64,000 nucleotides of DNA, taken from Phocaeicola dorei (GTDB taxonomy: Bacteria; Bacteroidota; Bacteroidia; Bacteroidales; Bacteroidaceae). The DNA lies in assembly GCF_013009555.1 (NCBI RefSeq), contig NZ_CP046176.1:248001-312000 (forward strand), written 5' to 3'. Under the pieces are notes generated by a model, which was not told the DNA's origin, did not search any database, and saw nothing but the letters and a program-made list of their open reading frames with translations. Position numbers and translations under genes: made by a program. Shown here piece by piece: positions 60,399 through 64,000 of this stretch. The stretch's first letter is position 1. Each line of letters starts with the position of its first letter.

Positions 60399-62207
60399 AT
60401 GAATAGAAGATTGAAATATGTGCCCATGCTATGTGTATGTCTGATAGGCATGCTTGTTTCATGCGGTACGGTGAAGAGAACTTCCGGGGTGTCCGGAAAT
60501 AAAACTGTTGTGGAGGAAAAGGATCCGCTTACTCCGGAGCAACGTCGTAAATACGACTATTTCTTTTTGGAAGCGCTCCGGATGAAAGAAAAAGGTGACT
60601 TGGATGCGGCTTTCGAAATGTATAGTCACTGTTTGGACATTTATCCACAAGGAGCTGCTACTTTGTTCGAGATTTCCCGGTTCCATATGTTTCTCAATCA
60701 GCCGGAAAAAGGGGAGGAGGCTTTGAAGAAGGCAGTGGATGCCGACCCTAAGAGTTTTTGGTACAAGCAAACTTTGGCAGCCTATTATCAAGGTAAGGGA
60801 AATTACCCGAAAGCCATTTATGTTTATGAGGATATGGCGAGTCAGTTCCCCTCACGTCTGGAACCGTTGATGGCTTTGATTGATCTCTATACCCGTACCA
60901 AGGATTATCAGCAGGTAGTTAATACATTGAACCGCCTTGAAGCCTTGGATGGGAAGTCTGAACAAATCAGCATGGAGAAATTCCGCATGTATCTGGCCAT
61001 GAACAATGATCAGCAGGCATTTACGGAGATTGAGAATTTGGCGAAAGAATATCCATATGACATGCGTTATCTTACCATTTTGGGAGATGTCTATCTGAAC
61101 AACGGTAAGGAAGAAGAAGCATACGAAACTTATCAGAAAGTATTGAAGGAAGAACCGGGCTATGCGCCGGCGTTGCTTTCTATGGCTTCTTATTACGAGA
61201 AAAAAGGGCAGGATAGTTTGTATCAGGTACAGTTGGATACTATTTTGCTGAATGATAATGTGGATAGCGATACAAAGATGAACATTATGCGCCAGCTTAT
61301 TCTGCGTTCTGAGCAAACAAACAAGGACAGTACGAAAATAGCAGGCCTGTTTACTTCTATATTGAAGGAAAAACAAGAGAATGCAGATATCGCTATGTTG
61401 GCGGCCCAATATCTTCTGACGAAAAAGATGGATAAAGAGGCAACCCCTGTTTTGCACCAAGTGCTTGAAATTGATCCGGAAAATACGCCGGCACGCTTGC
61501 AGCTGTTGAGCTTTGCCATTCGTGAGCAGAATATGGATGAAGTAATCAAATTATGTGCTCCTGCTTTGGAATATACTCCGGATGTATTGGAATTCTACTA
61601 TTATATGGGATTGGCCTATCATCAGAAGGAGAAAACAGACGAGGCATTGGAGGTTTTTAAAAAAGGAGTGAATCAAGTAACAGATAAAAGCAATAAGGAT
61701 ATCGTTTCTGATTTCTATGCCATTATGGGGGATCTTTATCATATAAAGAAGATGAATGTGGAGGCATATGCCGCATACGATTCCGCTTTGGTTTATAAGG
61801 AAAACAATATAGGGGCCTTGAATAATTATGCCTATTACCTGTCTGTAGAGCGTAAAAACCTGGATAAAGCGGAAGAAATGAGTTACCGTACCGTAAAGGC
61901 CGAACCTACCAATGGTACGTATCTGGATACCTATGCCTGGATACTTTTTGAGAAAGGTAAATATGTAGAAGCAAAAATTTACATTGACCAGGCTATGCAG
62001 AATGATGGAAGTAAAAGTTCCGTTGTTGTAGAGCATTGTGGAGATATTTACTACATGAATGGAGATCGTGAAAAGGCTTTGGAATATTGGCAACAAGCGG
62101 AAAAATTATCCAAGGAGCCTCCTCAAGAAGGTAGTGAAGAACGTAGTGAAAAGGAATTGAACTTATTGAGAAAGAAGATTGTACAAAAGAAATACTTTGC
62201 AGAATGA
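60399..62207 (+). CDS. TPR-repeat lipoprotein
   Basis: A 602-residue lipoprotein (Cys22, MLVSC). After a linker, TPR units run from about 45 to 580 (for example MKEKGDLDAAFEMYSHCLDI, AYYQGKGNYPKAIYVYEDMA, then LDKAEEMSYRTVKAEP later), perhaps eleven or more. No enzyme motif is visible. It is likely an envelope scaffold. It overlaps the DUF4292 gene by 4 bases and sits with an EnvC-type gene, so it may serve in peptidoglycan or outer-membrane assembly; that is inference. Confidence 0.88.
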   Translation: MNRRLKYVPMLCVCLIGMLVSCGTVKRTSGVSGNKTVVEEKDPLTPEQRRKYDYFFLEALRMKEKGDLDAAFEMYSHCLDIYPQGAATLFEISRFHMFLNQPEKGEEALKKAVDADPKSFWYKQTLAAYYQGKGNYPKAIYVYEDMASQFPSRLEPLMALIDLYTRTKDYQQVVNTLNRLEALDGKSEQISMEKFRMYLAMNNDQQAFTEIENLAKEYPYDMRYLTILGDVYLNNGKEEEAYETYQKVLKEEPGYAPALLSMASYYEKKGQDSLYQVQLDTILLNDNVDSDTKMNIMRQLILRSEQTNKDSTKIAGLFTSILKEKQENADIAMLAAQYLLTKKMDKEATPVLHQVLEIDPENTPARLQLLSFAIREQNMDEVIKLCAPALEYTPDVLEFYYYMGLAYHQKEKTDEALEVFKKGVNQVTDKSNKDIVSDFYAIMGDLYHIKKMNVEAYAAYDSALVYKENNIGALNNYAYYLSVERKNLDKAEEMSYRTVKAEPTNGTYLDTYAWILFEKGKYVEAKIYIDQAMQNDGSKSSVVVEHCGDIYYMNGDREKALEYWQQAEKLSKEPPQEGSEERSEKELNLLRKKIVQKKYFAE

Positions 62208-63037
62208 TGAAACGTGTCTGTTTTTATTTGTTTAGTGCTTTGCTGATTATATTTATTTCTTCATGTTCATCTACCCGGAGTATGAAGAAAGGGGTATCTA
62301 TTGGCAATTTATCCGAGTCGGAATATATGGAAGAGCTGATTAGCCGTTCTCCGGGATGGGATGCAATTACTGCGAAAATGTCATTGGCCGTTGACTTGAA
62401 CGGTAAAGGACCGACTAAAGTAAATGGTACGTTGCGCATGAAACGTGATGAAGTAATCCAGCTTTCTATCGCTCCATTTTTGGGTATTGAAGTGGCACGT
62501 GCTGAAATATCTCCGGACGGAGTTTTAGTGATGGATCGTATGAACAAACGTTATGTACAAGTCCCTTTTGATGAATTGAAAAATCTGGCAAAGGCTGATT
62601 TGGATTTTCATACTTTGCAGGCCTTGTTTATGAATGAAATTTTTCTTCCGGGAAAAAAGGTGCTGACTGTCCGTGATATTTCGTCCTTTGCTGTGCGTCC
62701 TGAAAACGAAAATGCATTAATAGAAGTAAAAAACGGCAAACATTTCGCCTACCGTTTTCGTACCAATACAAATGATGGGCTGCTGAAAGAAAGTCATATC
62801 GGCTTGTCCGGTACCCGGTACGGGATAAATTGGCGTTATGATAAGTTTCGTCCGTTGGAGCAGAAACAATTTCCGGCGTCTATGACAGTGTCTTTTGAAG
62901 GAGCGAAGCAACCGGTTACGGCAGTGTTCGAACTTTCCCGACTTTCTACAAACAAAGATTGGGAAAGTCACACTGAAGTGCCTCAAAAATACGAAAAGAT
63001 AGAATTGCAAGATTTGCTAAAACAGCTTATTAAATAA
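62204..63037 (+). CDS. DUF4292 lipoprotein
   Basis: A 277-residue lipoprotein (Cys21, FISSC). The mature part (about 50-260) is beta-rich with a fold like LolB/LolA lipoprotein carriers (AKMSLAVDLNGKGPTKVNGT, LRMKRDEVIQLSIAPFLGIEV, each under 21 residues), which is how DUF4292 members read. It may carry or sense lipids or lipoproteins at the outer membrane. It overlaps the TPR gene by 4 bases and the next gene by 1 base (TAATG). Confidence 0.85.
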   Translation: MMKRVCFYLFSALLIIFISSCSSTRSMKKGVSIGNLSESEYMEELISRSPGWDAITAKMSLAVDLNGKGPTKVNGTLRMKRDEVIQLSIAPFLGIEVARAEISPDGVLVMDRMNKRYVQVPFDELKNLAKADLDFHTLQALFMNEIFLPGKKVLTVRDISSFAVRPENENALIEVKNGKHFAYRFRTNTNDGLLKESHIGLSGTRYGINWRYDKFRPLEQKQFPASMTVSFEGAKQPVTAVFELSRLSTNKDWESHTEVPQKYEKIELQDLLKQLIK

Positions 63038-64000
63038 TGAAACGTATCTTCTTATTACTCATAGCCTGTTGCTTTTTAAGTACTCTTTTAGCGCAAAGTA
63101 CTCGGAAAATAAGGGAGCTTGAAGCCAAACGGAAGGAACTTCATCAGCAGATTGCCGAGTCTGAAACTCTGTTGCAATCTACCAAAAAGGATGTGAAAAG
63201 CCAGTTGGATAACCTTGCTTTACTGACAGGTCAGATTGAGGAGAGAAGAAAATATATCAATACCATAGAGAGTGATGTTCATATATTGACAAGTGAGATC
63301 GCCTCTTTGCAGAAGCAACTGAATAAACTTCAGCGTGATTTGAAAGACAAGAAGCAGAAGTATGAGATTTCGGTGCAATATATGTATCGTAACAAGTCTG
63401 TTCAAGAGAAATTAATGTTTATTTTTTCTGCCGAGAACTTGAGCCAGACTTACCGTCGTATGCGTTATGTGCAGGAATATGCAAACTTCCAGCGTCTTCA
63501 GGGAATGGAGATAGAACGTAAGCAGAAGCAAATTGCCGCTAAAAAAAGAGAAGTGGAACAAACTAAGAATGCCAAACAGAATCTTTTAAAACAAGGTGAG
63601 GCCGAAAAGATCAAACTGGAAATTCAGGAAAAGGAACGGCAGACTCTTTTAGCGAATCTGCAAAAGAAGCAGAAAGGTATACAAAACGAAATAAGGAAGA
63701 AAAAACGTTCAGCAGAGCAATTGAATGCCCAAATTGATCGTTTGATTGAGATTGAAATAGAGAAAGCTAGAAAACGTGCGGAGGAAGAAGCCCGTAGGAA
63801 AGCCGCTGCTGAGGCTGCCGCAAAGGCTGCTGCAGCTAAGAAAGCGGAAAATAAAACTACGGGAGGGGTAACCCGCTCTAAATCTACGGAAAAAAATGAG
63901 GACACAAGGAAGGCCGCTCCGGTGGAGAAGTTCAGTCTGAACAATGAGGACCGTCAACTGTCGGGTAGTTTTGAACGTAATCGAGGTATTTTGCCGGTTC
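63037..64000 (+). CDS. EnvC-type murein hydrolase activator (partial, cut by window edge)
   Basis: An open frame starts at ATG 63037 (TAATG overlap with the previous stop) and runs off the window after 321 codons. It has a signal peptide (MKRIFLLLIACCFLSTLLAQ), then long coiled coils (about 20-110 and 150-260) with a SVQYMYRNKSVQEKLMFIFS hinge (about 112-131), and an Ala/Lys-rich stretch (about 245-275). The GSFERNRGILPV end is typical for the lead-in to the M23 (LytM) domain of EnvC-like proteins, which lies beyond the edge. It would activate amidases at division. Confidence 0.88.
   Translation, partial: MKRIFLLLIACCFLSTLLAQSTRKIRELEAKRKELHQQIAESETLLQSTKKDVKSQLDNLALLTGQIEERRKYINTIESDVHILTSEIASLQKQLNKLQRDLKDKKQKYEISVQYMYRNKSVQEKLMFIFSAENLSQTYRRMRYVQEYANFQRLQGMEIERKQKQIAAKKREVEQTKNAKQNLLKQGEAEKIKLEIQEKERQTLLANLQKKQKGIQNEIRKKKRSAEQLNAQIDRLIEIEIEKARKRAEEEARRKAAAEAAAKAAAAKKAENKTTGGVTRSKSTEKNEDTRKAAPVEKFSLNNEDRQLSGSFERNRGILPV

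Noticed and set aside
60852..61460. A 202-codon open frame on the minus strand
   Set aside because: Antisense to the TPR lipoprotein gene; no support beyond length.

Overview
The window comes from a gut-type member of the Bacteroidaceae (Bacteroides or Phocaeicola; the species cannot be fixed from sequence reading alone). The reasons are SusC/SusD-type glycan uptake genes, many lipoproteins, promoters of the Bacteroidetes form (TTG or TTTG near -33 and TAnnTTTG near -7), a starch-utilisation cluster whose enzymes keep the catalytic residue numbering of the B. thetaiotaomicron Sus proteins to within one residue where I know it, and a glycine-lipid gene pair.

Layout. 1-3394: tail of an outer-membrane porin, then a subtilase lipoprotein carrying a type IX-like C-terminal domain, followed by a PorV/PorQ-family protein. 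3430-26623: a starch PUL on the minus strand, read susA-susB-susC1-susD1-susE1, then a second promoter and susC2-susD2-susE2-susF-susG-GH53, with the regulator susR divergent on the plus strand. Two promoters in this locus share an 18-base box and a 20-base -7 block at the same 28-base spacing, which I infer to be SusR control. The second susC is broken by one in-frame TGA. 26736-31130: a decayed small gene, a large surface lipoprotein with an AraC-type HTH gene upstream, and an intergenic segment that looks like an invertible promoter now facing away from them. 31279-35386: malQ (GH77) and an SLC45-like sugar transporter, which would process maltodextrins delivered by the Sus system. 35714-39461: gyrB, rpsT, tRNA-Glu and recO. 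40042-56123: one long minus-strand division and cell-wall (dcw) operon, mraZ-rsmH-ftsL-ftsI-murE-mraY-murD-ftsW-murG-murC-ftsQ-ftsA-ftsZ-yqeY, lacking murF and ddl. 56491-58314: glsA-glsB for glycine lipids. 58403-59734: dgt. 59955-64000: dut, a TPR lipoprotein, a DUF4292 lipoprotein and an EnvC-type protein cut by the window edge.

The genes form three working themes. Starch is bound and cut at the surface (SusG, SusE, SusF, SusD), imported through SusC, cut further in the periplasm (SusA, SusB), and maltodextrin is then handled by the transporter and MalQ. Envelope growth and division are driven from one MraZ-type promoter. The third theme is phase-variable or secreted surface proteins (the subtilase pair and the AraC/lipoprotein pair). 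The best candidates for something new are the putative invertible promoter at 30603-30821, the paired SusR-type promoters with a broken susC paralogue, and the lipoprotein subtilase with a type IX-like tail next to a PorV-like protein.
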